Part shown: positions 1-7,442 of the stretch, piece by piece
Position numbering within the stretch: position 1 is the first letter of the stretch
Layout: each line of letters begins with the position of its first letter
Origin: Candidatus Solirubrobacter pratensis
GTDB taxonomy: Bacteria > Actinomycetota > Thermoleophilia > Solirubrobacterales > Solirubrobacteraceae
Reading direction: 5' to 3'
DNA: 64,000 nucleotides
Assembly (NCBI RefSeq): GCF_000425945.1
Contig: NZ_KE384481.1
Location: 310,001 to 374,000, forward strand
Program-made: the position numbers and the translations under genes
The notes under the pieces: generated by a model
Told to the model about the DNA's origin: nothing
Database searches by the model: none
What the model saw: the letters and a program-made list of their open reading frames with translations, nothing else

Positions 1-627
1 CAGGTCGACGAGCTCTCGGGCGTCGCCCAGCTCGCGCATCACGTCGCGGTGCCCGCCGCCGGCGTCGCGGTCATCACCGTGCTCGCGCTGGCGCTGATGC
101 AGGCCAACAACGCCAGCTGGCTGTGGGGCATCTCGCGGCTGCTGTTCGCCTCGGCCCGCGAAGGGCGCGCGCCGGCCTGGCTGGCGAAGCTCGACGCGCG
201 TGGGATCCCGCGCCGCGCCGTGCTCGTGCTGCAGGTCCCGGGCGCGGCGATCACCTGCGGCGCCGCGTTCGTGCCCGGGCTCGTCCTGCACCTGGTGGTC
301 GGGGTGAGCGCGGTGTTCATGTTCATCTACGCGCTCGCGCTGGCGTCCTACGTGCGGACGCCGCGGCCGCTCGGGCGGCGGCTCGGCGCGGGCGTGATGC
401 TCGCGCTGATGGCCGGCATCCTCGCGGGCCAAGGCTGGTACGCGCTGCCGCCGGTGATCGTCGCGGCGCTCGCGTCCGGCGCCGGCTGGACCGCGCGGCG
501 CCGCGCGCGCGACGCTCAGTCGCCGCCGTTGCGGAAGACGAACCACCAGAGCGCGAACAGCCCGGCCCAGCCCGCGACCATCGCGGCGAACAGCAGCACG
601 GCGAGCGCGGTCACGCCGGGACCCTAG
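1..627 (+). CDS. APC-family amino acid permease, C-terminal part
   Basis: The reading frame is open from the first base, so the gene begins before the window; 208 codons are visible. The sequence is strongly hydrophobic, with about five membrane segments, and carries the cytoplasmic stretch NNASWLWGISRLLFASAREG followed by a basic P/AWL-LD-RG-P loop, typical of the APC superfamily of amino acid/cation symporters. The family function is uptake of amino acids or polyamines across the inner membrane; the substrate cannot be told. The last 35 or so residues (after RRRARDAQ) are a Ser/Asn/Ala-rich tail unlike a transporter end and lie antisense to a small membrane protein gene, so the tail is probably shaped by the opposite strand. 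Confidence 0.85.
   Translation, partial: QVDELSGVAQLAHHVAVPAAGVAVITVLALALMQANNASWLWGISRLLFASAREGRAPAWLAKLDARGIPRRAVLVLQVPGAAITCGAAFVPGLVLHLVVGVSAVFMFIYALALASYVRTPRPLGRRLGAGVMLALMAGILAGQGWYALPPVIVAALASGAGWTARRRARDAQSPPLRKTNHQSANSPAQPATIAANSSTASAVTPGP
516..614 (-). CDS. 32-residue single-span membrane protein
   Basis: A GTG-started frame reads M-TALAVLLFAAMVAGWAGLF-ALWWFVFRNGGD. It has one transmembrane helix of about 20 residues and an Arg/Asn/Asp tail, a positive-outside or anchor-like design. A TAGGGT box ends nine bases before the GTG, matching the short-leader promoter pattern seen at many other genes here. The gene lies wholly inside the 3' end of the amino acid permease on the opposite strand. 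The family is not recognised. Its size and single span suggest a subunit or modulator of a membrane complex, but that is inference. The alternative is a chance antisense frame of a hydrophobic region, although the permease tail here is itself not hydrophobic. Confidence 0.5.
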   Translation of the reverse strand: MTALAVLLFAAMVAGWAGLFALWWFVFRNGGD

Positions 628-674
628 GCGCGCGAGGTGCGAGGGACATGAGCCCGCCTGCGTACGCTCGTGAC

Positions 675-989
675 GTGAGCATCGTCAAGATCAACGCCAT
701 CACGGTCCCGCGCGAGCGCTTCGAGGAGTTCGCACACCGCTTCGCCACCCGCGCCGGGCGCGTTTCCAGCGCCGAGGGTTTCGAGGCCTTCGAGCTGCTG
801 CGGCCCAACGACGACCGCGAGGTCTGCCTCGTGATCACGCGCTGGCGCTCGGAGGAGGACTTCCAGGCGTGGATGAAGAGCCCGGACTTCGCCGCCGGCC
901 ACGCGCAGCACCGCACCGACGGGCCCGTCGGCACGGCGAGCGAGGTGTGGTCGTTCGACGTGCTCGAGCTCGAGGGCCCGGCCGCGTAG
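675..989 (+). CDS. MhuD/IsdG-type heme-degrading monooxygenase
   Basis: The 104-residue protein is a ferredoxin-like ABM-fold monooxygenase. It begins VSIVKINAITVP, very close to mycobacterial MhuD. The heme-binding/catalytic residues expected for the family are present: Asn7, Trp66 (in EDFQAW) and a His in the GHAQHR segment (His76 or His79). MhuD-type enzymes cleave heme in the cytoplasm to release iron, giving mycobilins rather than biliverdin. The GTG start is chosen because TACGCT ends exactly six bases upstream, placing the transcript start at or next to the GTG. No heme transporter is adjacent. A general antibiotic-biosynthesis monooxygenase role is the alternative, less likely given the conserved Asn/Trp/His set. 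Confidence 0.8.
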   Translation: MSIVKINAITVPRERFEEFAHRFATRAGRVSSAEGFEAFELLRPNDDREVCLVITRWRSEEDFQAWMKSPDFAAGHAQHRTDGPVGTASEVWSFDVLELEGPAA

Positions 990-1011
990 GCCGGCCCCCG
1001 TCGCTTCGCCG

Positions 1012-1149
1012 CTAGCGGCCCTGCGGGCGCGGCGGCCGCTTGCGCGCCACGACCTTGCGCGGGTCGTGCTGCGGCGGCTTGACCGGCATGGGCCTGGTGC
1101 TCTTGCCGCCGGCCGAGGGTCGGCGGGACATCTGTGGACGGCGCTGCAT
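1012..1149 (-). CDS. Small basic protein (45 residues), unknown
   Basis: An ATG frame preceded by a clear Shine-Dalgarno (GAGGAG, seven bases before the start) encodes a 45-residue protein very rich in Arg, Lys and Pro, with no hydrophobic segment. It reads like a disordered nucleic-acid-binding tail, for example SRRPSAGGKSTRP and RKVVARKRPPRPQGR. I do not recognise the family. The good ribosome-binding site and the lack of any other gene between 990 and 1397 support it as real. It is convergent with the heme monooxygenase gene, 22 bases from its stop. Confidence 0.5.
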   Translation of the reverse strand: MQRRPQMSRRPSAGGKSTRPMPVKPPQHDPRKVVARKRPPRPQGR

Positions 1150-1397
1150 ACGAACGCTCCTCTGGCTCGAGACGAAGAGGTGGAGCGGTCCGTCCGCACC
1201 CGCCGCGGCGACCGGATGGGCGGCGGCGGGGACAACGACTGTCACCCGCCGGCGAGCCGCTCGGAGCACGGGAGAACATGGCGGTATGCAGGCATTTTCG
1301 CGCCTAAGGGGAGTTCCGCCGCGCGTAAGGCGGACGACCCGTTACGACGCTCCATCCGCCCGATGCGGCAGGCCCGTCTCAGGCCGAGAATGGACAC
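1150..1397. other. Intergenic, divergent promoters
   Basis: A 248-base spacer holds the Shine-Dalgarno of the basic 45-residue protein at its left edge and the upstream region of the GNAT-like protein at its right edge. A small inverted repeat, CCGCC-GCGCGTAA-GGCGG, lies in the middle. There is no convincing RNA gene. Confidence 0.4.
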
Positions 1398-1721
1398 ATG
1401 CTCAAGACGCTGACAGCCCGCAAGCAGACCCCGTCGGACGCCGCCTTGACCATCCGCTTCGCCTCCTCGGACGACGAGGCGGCGCTGGTCCGGCTGGCCG
1501 AGCTGGATTCGAGCCGAGCGCCGCGCGGCGCCGTGCTGGTCGCCGACGTCGGCGACGAGACGTGGGCCGCGCTCTCGCTCGACGACGGCCACGGGGTCGC
1601 CGACCCGTTCCACTCCTCCGCCGAGGCGCTATGGATGCTGACCGAGCGCGCCCGGCAGCTTCGCCATGAGCGCCGCGGCCGCATGCAGCGGCTGCCGCGC
1701 GTCTGGCCCGCAGGCGCCTGA
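1398..1721 (+). CDS. Short GNAT-like protein, paralogue of 49176-49439
   Basis: The 107-residue protein matches the first half of a GNAT acetyltransferase fold: a first strand-helix IRFASSDDEAALVRLAELDS, then GAVLVADVGDE and a strand AALSLDDG-GVADPF. It then ends with a basic helix, so the acetyl-CoA-binding Q/RxxGxG/A motif of motif A is absent. A second copy at 49 kb shares the AELDS, LVA, AALS-D-G and VADPF blocks. Such truncated GNAT-like proteins are known from actinobacteria; activity is doubtful. The gene stands alone, 32 bases before the DUF4097 gene, and could be cotranscribed with it. The first 12-15 residues are poorly conserved, so a later start is possible. Confidence 0.65.
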   Translation: MLKTLTARKQTPSDAALTIRFASSDDEAALVRLAELDSSRAPRGAVLVADVGDETWAALSLDDGHGVADPFHSSAEALWMLTERARQLRHERRGRMQRLPRVWPAGA

Positions 1722-1753
1722 CGGGACTCGCGCGTCCGGTTTAGGATCGCCGG

Positions 1754-2467
1754 ATGCGCGTCTCGCCATGGGGCCGTGTCATCGCGATCTCGGCCCTGCT
1801 GGTGGTCGGCGGAGCGCTTGCGCTCGCGGTCGGGGCGCTCGCCTCGACGCGTGAGCGGCTCGTCTCCTATCCGGTGACCGGGGCGCTGCGCGGGGTCGCG
1901 TTCGACCTCGGCGACGGCGCGATCGTGATCGTCGGCGGCGGCCGCCGCGACGCGGTCACCGTCGAGCGCACCGAGCGCTTCGCGTTCGGCCACGGCGCGA
2001 AGACGACGCGCTCGGTCGTCGACGGCGTCTTCCGCGTCCGCTCGCGCTGCCCGACATCGCTGCTCGGGAAGTGCAAGGTCGCCTACCGCGTGACGGTCCC
2101 CGACAACCTGCCGGTCGAGGTCAGGACCGGCAGCGGCAGCGTCCAGATGCGCGGCTACCGCGGCTCCGCCGTGCTCGCGAGCGGCCGCGGCAGCATCGAG
2201 GTCGCGGGCTTCTGCGGCTTCTCGCTCGACGCGCGCGCGGAGTCCGGCGACGTCGCCGCGCGCACGGCGTGCTCGCCGCCGAAGCTGTCGCTGCGCACGA
2301 ACTCGGGCTCGGTCACGGCGGTCGTCCCGCCCGGCAGCTACGACCTCGACGCCGAGAGCGCCTCCGGAGATGAGACGGTACGCGGCGTGAAGGCTTCACC
2401 GGACGCGCCGTTCGCGATCCGCGCGCTCAGCGGCTCAGGGCACGTGCGGGTCGAGGGCGCCGCGTGA
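1754..2467 (+). CDS. DUF4097-type envelope protein
   Basis: The 237-residue protein has one N-terminal membrane segment (residues 8-30) followed by a repetitive beta-rich domain of the DUF4097 (putative adhesin) type. Repeats of the form V-TGSGSV, ASGRGSIEV, AESGDV, NSGSV and ASGDE are spaced about 20 residues apart, as expected for a right-handed beta-helix. The domain would lie outside the membrane. TAGGAT ends six bases before the ATG, so the mRNA is probably leaderless. The gene overlaps the next (histidine kinase) by GTGA, so it heads a three-gene operon with that kinase and a sugar-binding lipoprotein. DUF4097 proteins are often next to sensory genes; an envelope-sensing role is inference. 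Confidence 0.75.
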   Translation: MRVSPWGRVIAISALLVVGGALALAVGALASTRERLVSYPVTGALRGVAFDLGDGAIVIVGGGRRDAVTVERTERFAFGHGAKTTRSVVDGVFRVRSRCPTSLLGKCKVAYRVTVPDNLPVEVRTGSGSVQMRGYRGSAVLASGRGSIEVAGFCGFSLDARAESGDVAARTACSPPKLSLRTNSGSVTAVVPPGSYDLDAESASGDETVRGVKASPDAPFAIRALSGSGHVRVEGAA

Positions 2468-4005
2468 CCGCGCAGGCCGTCGAGGGACGGCTCTCCGTGC
2501 TCGGCCTTCGCCGCCGCTTCGACCGCGCCGGGCACGCCGCCGCCTACCTCCTGCTCGGCCTGCCGGTGGCGATCCTCTCGATCCCCGCCGTGCTGGCCCT
2601 GCTGCTCGGCGCGGCACTCAGCTCCATCGGGCTCGGGCTGCCGCTGCTGATCGCCGCCGCCGCGGCCTGCCGCGGGCTCGTGCGGGCCGACCGCCGCGCG
2701 GCCAACCGCTGGCTCGGCGCCGGCATCCCGCCGGTACCCGGCCGAGTGCGAACGGCGGGCGGCGCGCTGCGCCAGGCGCTCGACATCCTGTCCGACCGCC
2801 TGCAGTGGCGCTACGTGGCGCACCTCTCGATGCGGCCACTGCTGACCGCGGCGATGTTCGCCGTCGCGCTGATCCCCGTGCTCCTGCTCGCGCAGGCGCT
2901 CGCGCTCGGCGTCCAGGGCGTGGCGGGCGTCGGCGACGTCGACTTCGTGGGCCCGTGGACGCTCGGCCCCGCCCTGGGGCTGATCATGCTGGCGCTGACG
3001 CTGCCCGCCGCGGCGCTGGTGATCGCCACGTTCGAGTCGCTGTACGGCGTGCTCGCCACGATCACGCGCGCCTTCCTCGCTGCGCGCGCGGTGGCCGGCG
3101 GGCCGGTGCGCGAGGCGCTGGCCGAGAGCCTCGGCGACAGCAGCGTCTCGGTCGCCTACTGGCTCCCCGATCGCGCGCGCTTCGTCGACGAGTCGGGCCG
3201 CCCCGTGGAGCTTCCGGAGCCCGGGTCCGGCCGCACCTGGACGGCGGTCGAGCGCGACGGCCGCCGCGTCGCCGCGATCATCCACGACGCGGCGCTGGAC
3301 ACGACCGCGGAGCTCGTCCAGGCCGCCGCGGCGGCATCCTCGCTGGCGATCGACAACGAGCGGCTGAAGGCCGACCTGGCCGCGCGCGTGGAGGAGCTGC
3401 GCGTCAGCCGCCTGCGCATCATCGAAGCGGGCGACGCCGCGCGGCGCCGCATCGAGCGCGACCTGCACGACGGCGCGCAGCAGCAGCTCGTCGCCTTGGC
3501 GCTCGAGCTGCGTGTCCTGCGCGCGAGCACCAGGGGCACCGACCTCGAGCGGAAGATCGACGACCTGTCGGGGCGGCTCGCCACCGCGCTGGCCGAGCTG
3601 CGCGAGCTCGCCCGCGGCATCCACCCCGCGATCCTCACCGACCGGGGGCTCGCGCCGGCGATCGGCGCCCTGGCCGAGCGCGGCACGATCCCGATCGAGA
3701 CCGATGTGCGCGTGCAGCGGCGGCTCGCGCCGCCGGTCGAGGCGGCCGCGTACTTCCTCGTCGCCGAGGCGCTCACCAACGTCTCCCGCTACGCGCACGC
3801 GACGTGCGCACGGGTCGAGGTCGTGCAGGACGGGGACGAGGTCCTCGTCCTGATCGCCGACGACGGCGTCGGCGGCGTGGACCTCGAGGCCGGCAGCGGC
3901 CTGCGCGGCCTGCAGGACCGGCTCGCCGCGGTCGGCGGCACCCTGCGCATCGACAGCCCGCCCGGCGCGGGGACACGACTGCACGCCCGCATCCCATGCC
4001 CGTGA
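2464..4005 (+). CDS. NarL-type sensor histidine kinase
   Basis: The 513-residue membrane kinase has an N-terminal Sensor-type region with four transmembrane helices in two pairs (about residues 20-75 and 120-190). A linker helix follows, then HisKA_3 with the phosphoacceptor His335 in ERDLHDGAQQQ, and a HATPase domain with the N box EALTNVSRYAHA and G1 box DDGVGG (Asp466). It autophosphorylates and passes phosphate to a NarL-class regulator, but no regulator gene is adjacent. It overlaps the DUF4097 gene upstream by four bases and the sugar-binding lipoprotein downstream by about ten, so the three are translationally coupled. The periplasmic partner may present the ligand. Confidence 0.88.
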   Translation: MTAQAVEGRLSVLGLRRRFDRAGHAAAYLLLGLPVAILSIPAVLALLLGAALSSIGLGLPLLIAAAAACRGLVRADRRAANRWLGAGIPPVPGRVRTAGGALRQALDILSDRLQWRYVAHLSMRPLLTAAMFAVALIPVLLLAQALALGVQGVAGVGDVDFVGPWTLGPALGLIMLALTLPAAALVIATFESLYGVLATITRAFLAARAVAGGPVREALAESLGDSSVSVAYWLPDRARFVDESGRPVELPEPGSGRTWTAVERDGRRVAAIIHDAALDTTAELVQAAAAASSLAIDNERLKADLAARVEELRVSRLRIIEAGDAARRRIERDLHDGAQQQLVALALELRVLRASTRGTDLERKIDDLSGRLATALAELRELARGIHPAILTDRGLAPAIGALAERGTIPIETDVRVQRRLAPPVEAAAYFLVAEALTNVSRYAHATCARVEVVQDGDEVLVLIADDGVGGVDLEAGSGLRGLQDRLAAVGGTLRIDSPPGAGTRLHARIPCP

Positions 4006-4988
4006 AGCGCGTGCTGGCGCTGGCCCTGCTGCTCGCCGGCTGCGGCGGGAAGAGCGTCGTGCGCGAGCCCGGCGTGAAGATCGCCTCGGGCACGCCGGTC
4101 GCCACGCGCGAGGCGCCGCGCCCCGAGGGCTCGGTCCGCATCGCGGTCGTCACGCACGGGCCCGCCTCGAGCAAGTTCTGGGCGATCATCCGCAACGGCG
4201 TCGAGGCCGCCTCGCGCACGCTCGACGTGCTCGTCGACTACCGCGCGCCGGACGTCTACAGCGCGCAGCGGATGAGCGAGCTGATCGACGAGGCGGTCGC
4301 GAGCAGGCCGGACGGGCTGGTGGTCTCGGTCCCCGAGCCGGCCGTCGCGCCGGCGATCCGCCGGGCGGTCGAGGCCGGCGTCCCGGTCGTCTCGATCAAC
4401 TCGGGCGCGAGCCTCTACAAGAAGCTCGGGGTGCTGGCGCACGTCGGCCAGCTCGAGGACCGCGCCGGGCTCGAGGCGGGCCGGCGGCTCGCGAAGCTCG
4501 GCGTGCGGCGGGCGCTGTGCGTGAACCAGCAGATCGGCAACACGGGCCTGGACGCCCGTTGCGCGGGGCTGGCGCGCGCGATGCGCGCGGCAGGCGGCAG
4601 CTCACGCGTGGTCGGCGTCACCGACGACGCGCCGGGGACGCCCAGGCGGATCGCCGAGGCCGTCGCCAAGGACGGCGCGACCGGTGTGCTGTGCATGAAC
4701 TCGGTGACGGGGCTGGCGGCGGCCGAGGCGCTGCGCGGCAGGCGCGTCGAGATCGGGACCTTCGACCTCGGGCCGGACGTGCTGCGCGCGCTCGAGGCCG
4801 GCCGGATCGCGTTCGCCGTCGACCAGCAGCCGTACCTGCAGGGCTACCTGCCGATCGAGATGCTCGCGCAGCGCGTCCGCTACGGCCTGTTCCCCGCCGA
4901 AGGCGACGTCGTCGCCACCGGCCCGCACTTCGTCACCGAGGCCGACGCGCCCAAGGCGATGGAGCTCAGCCGGCGGTCGATCCGGTAG
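3996..4988 (+). CDS. Sugar-binding (type I periplasmic) lipoprotein
   Basis: A 330-residue lipoprotein: signal peptide with lipobox LLLAGC (Cys16), then a type I periplasmic-binding fold of the RbsB/LuxP class. Visible blocks are VRIAVVTHGPASSKFWAIIR, the LIDEAVASRPDGLVVSVPEP loop, AGVPVVSINSG, GVLCMNSVTGLAAAEAL, and VDQQPYLQGYLPIEML near the C-terminus, which is a strong signature of sugar ABC receptors. No permease or ATPase gene is near, and the gene overlaps the histidine kinase stop. A chemosensory role feeding the kinase, as for LuxP or ChvE, is therefore more likely than transport; this is inference. The ATG at 3996 is used; a GTG at 4002 is an alternative. Its 3' end overlaps the convergent DoxX gene by 23 bases. 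Confidence 0.85.
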   Translation: MPVKRVLALALLLAGCGGKSVVREPGVKIASGTPVATREAPRPEGSVRIAVVTHGPASSKFWAIIRNGVEAASRTLDVLVDYRAPDVYSAQRMSELIDEAVASRPDGLVVSVPEPAVAPAIRRAVEAGVPVVSINSGASLYKKLGVLAHVGQLEDRAGLEAGRRLAKLGVRRALCVNQQIGNTGLDARCAGLARAMRAAGGSSRVVGVTDDAPGTPRRIAEAVAKDGATGVLCMNSVTGLAAAEALRGRRVEIGTFDLGPDVLRALEAGRIAFAVDQQPYLQGYLPIEMLAQRVRYGLFPAEGDVVATGPHFVTEADAPKAMELSRRSIR

Positions 4989-5481
4989 GCACCTGCTCGC
5001 CTTCGCGGTCGAAGCGCACCGCGGACTCCTCGGGCTTGGGCGCCGGCGCGATCAGCTTCGCGACCGCGAGCCCGCCGAGCACGCCGGCGGCCAGGCCCGC
5101 CAGCGCCCACGCCGGCCCGTCGTCCTCGTCGGCGATCGCGGCCGCCGCCGCGACCAGGACCGCGTTGTACTCGAAGCCGCCTTCGGTGTTCCAGATGCCC
5201 TTCTGCCAGTGCACGCGCTCGATCGCGGTCGTCATCGTGCCGGTCACCATCGCCGTGGCGGCGGGCGTCGCGACCCCGGTCATCAGCATGACGCCGCCGA
5301 GTGTCTCGGCCGCGCCGGCCGCCCCCGCGTGAACCACACCCGGCTTGAAGCCCATCTGCTCGAACGCCCCGCCGGTCGCCTTCAATCCGTAGCCGCCGAA
5401 CCATCCCGCGAGCTTCTGCAGGCCGTGACCGATGAAGAGCGCGCCCACCACGGTGCGCAGGAGTGTGATCCCGAGTCTCAT
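4966..5481 (-). CDS. DoxX-family membrane protein
   Basis: The 171-residue protein has four transmembrane helices and the DoxX N-terminus LLRTVVGALFIGHGLQKL-GWFGG, followed by MGF, an AAETLGGVMLMTG helix and HW-KGIWNTEGGFEYN, the usual DoxX third loop. DoxX proteins sit in the inner membrane and in some actinobacteria work with superoxide dismutase and a sulfurtransferase in redox homeostasis; the exact role here is unknown. The C-terminal 40 residues (PAPKPEESAVRFDREGEQ) are charged and probably cytoplasmic. It is divergent from the NDH-2 gene, with only 38 bases between the starts, which fits shared redox control. Confidence 0.85.
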   Translation of the reverse strand: MRLGITLLRTVVGALFIGHGLQKLAGWFGGYGLKATGGAFEQMGFKPGVVHAGAAGAAETLGGVMLMTGVATPAATAMVTGTMTTAIERVHWQKGIWNTEGGFEYNAVLVAAAAAIADEDDGPAWALAGLAAGVLGGLAVAKLIAPAPKPEESAVRFDREGEQVPTGSTAG

Positions 5482-5519
5482 GGCTTGTTTGTACCCCGGG
5501 CACCTAGAGTCCCACCACT

Positions 5520-6791
5520 ATGCATCGAGTCGTCATCGTGGGCGGCGGCTTCGGCGGACTGCAGGCGGCGCTCCACCTGCGCCGCGCCGACGTGGAGATC
5601 ACGCTCGTCGACCGGCGCAACTTCCACCTGTTCCAGCCGCTCGCCTACCAGGTCGCCACGGGCGCGCTGAATCCCGGTGAGATCTGCTACCCGCTGCGCG
5701 CGATCTTCCGCGGGCAGGAGAACGTCCGCGTGGTCATGGGCGAGGTCACCGGGTTCGATCTCGACGCGCGCGAACTGCCGGTGCGGACCGTGCTCGGCGA
5801 GGAGCGCTTCCCGTATGACACGCTGATCGTCGGCGGCGGCTCGAAGTACAACTACTTCGGCCACCCGGAATGGCAGCACGTCGCGTCGGAGCTGAAGTCG
5901 CTGGAGGGCGCGCTGCACATCCGCAGCCGCATCCTGCGCTCGCTGGAGGCCGCCGAGGTCGAGGAGGATCCGGCTCAGCGCGCGGCGCTGCTGACGTTCG
6001 CGGTGGTCGGCGCGGGCCCGACCGGCGTCGAGATGGCGGGGCAGATCGCGGAGATCGCCCGCGATACGCGGCGCGACTTCCGCCTCGCCGACACCGAGAA
6101 GGCCCGCGTGCTGCTGATCGAGGCGGGCGACCGCGTGCTCGCCGCGTTCCCGCCGCGGCTCTCCGCGCGGGCGTTCCGGTCGCTCGAGTCGCTCGGCGTG
6201 ACGCCGCTGGTCGATCGCATGGTCACCGACCTCGACGACGAGAGCGTGCTCGTGCGCTCCGGCGACGGCGAGGAGCGGATCCCCGCCAAGACCATCATCT
6301 GGGCGGCGGGGGTGCTGGCGGCCTCGATCGCCGGCCACCTGGCCGCGGCGACCGGCGCGAAGACCGACAACGTCGGCCGGATCGTCGTCGAGCCGGACCT
6401 GACCGTGGAAGGCCATCCCGAGGTGATCGCGATCGGCGACATGGTCAAGGTCCGCAGCGAGCCCCCGTACCCGGGCGTGGCGCCCGTGGCGATGCAGATG
6501 GGGCGCTACGCGGCGCGGCTCGTGCGCGCGCGGCTGGACGGCGCGCGGGCCGCCGACTTCCGCTATGTCGACAAGGGCAACCTCGCGACGATCGGCCGGG
6601 CGCGGGCGGTCGCGGACCTGAAGGGCCTGAAGCTGAGCGGGTTCTTCGCCTGGCTGATGTGGCTGCTCATCCACCTCTGGTACCTGATCGGCTTCCAGAA
6701 CCGGCTGCTCGTGTTCCTGCGCTGGTCGATCAGCTTCTTCACGCACGGCCGCGGCGCGCGGTTGATCACGGGCGACGAGCACATGCCGTAG
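5520..6791 (+). CDS. ndh: Type II NADH dehydrogenase (NDH-2)
   Basis: The 423-residue flavoprotein carries the FAD-binding GGGFGG at residues 8-13, the NDH-2 signature RRNFHLFQPLAYQVATGAL, the second (NADH) dinucleotide motif VVGAGPTGVEMAGQ near residue 162, and the C-terminal FAD block EVIAIGDM followed by PGVAPVAMQMG. A C-terminal hydrophobic/amphipathic stretch (FFAWLMWLLIHLWYLIGF) anchors it to the membrane. It oxidises NADH and reduces menaquinone without proton pumping. Length is normal for the family. TAGAGT ends nine bases before the ATG, giving a very short leader. It is divergent from doxX and followed by a TetR gene on the same strand after 45 bases. Confidence 0.9.
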   Translation: MHRVVIVGGGFGGLQAALHLRRADVEITLVDRRNFHLFQPLAYQVATGALNPGEICYPLRAIFRGQENVRVVMGEVTGFDLDARELPVRTVLGEERFPYDTLIVGGGSKYNYFGHPEWQHVASELKSLEGALHIRSRILRSLEAAEVEEDPAQRAALLTFAVVGAGPTGVEMAGQIAEIARDTRRDFRLADTEKARVLLIEAGDRVLAAFPPRLSARAFRSLESLGVTPLVDRMVTDLDDESVLVRSGDGEERIPAKTIIWAAGVLAASIAGHLAAATGAKTDNVGRIVVEPDLTVEGHPEVIAIGDMVKVRSEPPYPGVAPVAMQMGRYAARLVRARLDGARAADFRYVDKGNLATIGRARAVADLKGLKLSGFFAWLMWLLIHLWYLIGFQNRLLVFLRWSISFFTHGRGARLITGDEHMP

Positions 6792-6836
6792 GCGGCGGAG
6801 GGTTCGGCTGCGCGCGGCGTTATAGTCGCGGGCCTC

Positions 6837-7442
6837 ATGGGCACGTCGCCCGCGGATCGCCTCAGCGCGCGGGAGCGGATCCTCGAGACCGCGTACGACC
6901 TCTTCAGCCGCCACGGCACCCATGCGGTCGGCGTCGACGCGATCGTCGCGGACTCAGGAGTCGCGAAGATGTCGCTGTACCGGAACTTCGGCTCCAAGGA
7001 CGAGCTGATCTTGGCGTTCCTGCGCCGGCGCGAGGAGCTGTGGACGAAGGACTGGCTGCAGGGCGAGGTGATGCGGCGCGCCGACGACCCCGCGGGGCGG
7101 CTGCTGGCGATCTTCGACATCTTCGGCGAGTGGTTCGCGCGCGACGACTACGAGGGCTGCTCGTTCGTGAACGTGATGCTGGGGATCGGCGACCTGCACC
7201 ATCCCGTGCGGCGGGCGAGCGTGGAGCATTTGGCGACGATCCGCGAGTTCCTCTCCGGGCTCGCGCACGAAGCGGGCGTCGAGGAGCCGGACGGCTTCGC
7301 GCGGCAGTGGCACATCCTGATGAAGGGGTCGCTGGTCGCGGCCGCGGAGGGAGACGTCCAGGCCGCGGCGCGGGCGCAGGAGCTGGGGCGGCTGCTGCTC
7401 AGCGCAGCACTGCCGGCACCAGTCCGGCCAGCGACGAGCTGA
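6837..7442 (+). CDS. TetR-family transcriptional regulator
   Basis: The 201-residue protein has a TetR N-terminal HTH: ARERILETAYDLFSRHGTHA, then VGVDAIVADSGVAKMSLYRN and FGSKDELI. The C-terminal ligand-binding domain resembles the group with GCSFVNVMLG, common in actinobacterial TetR regulators near redox genes. TATAGT ends ten bases before the ATG. It follows ndh on the same strand and may control it or act on the convergent pabBC; neither is shown. The last 44 bases overlap the 3' end of pabBC on the opposite strand. Confidence 0.85.
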   Translation: MGTSPADRLSARERILETAYDLFSRHGTHAVGVDAIVADSGVAKMSLYRNFGSKDELILAFLRRREELWTKDWLQGEVMRRADDPAGRLLAIFDIFGEWFARDDYEGCSFVNVMLGIGDLHHPVRRASVEHLATIREFLSGLAHEAGVEEPDGFARQWHILMKGSLVAAAEGDVQAAARAQELGRLLLSAALPAPVRPATS

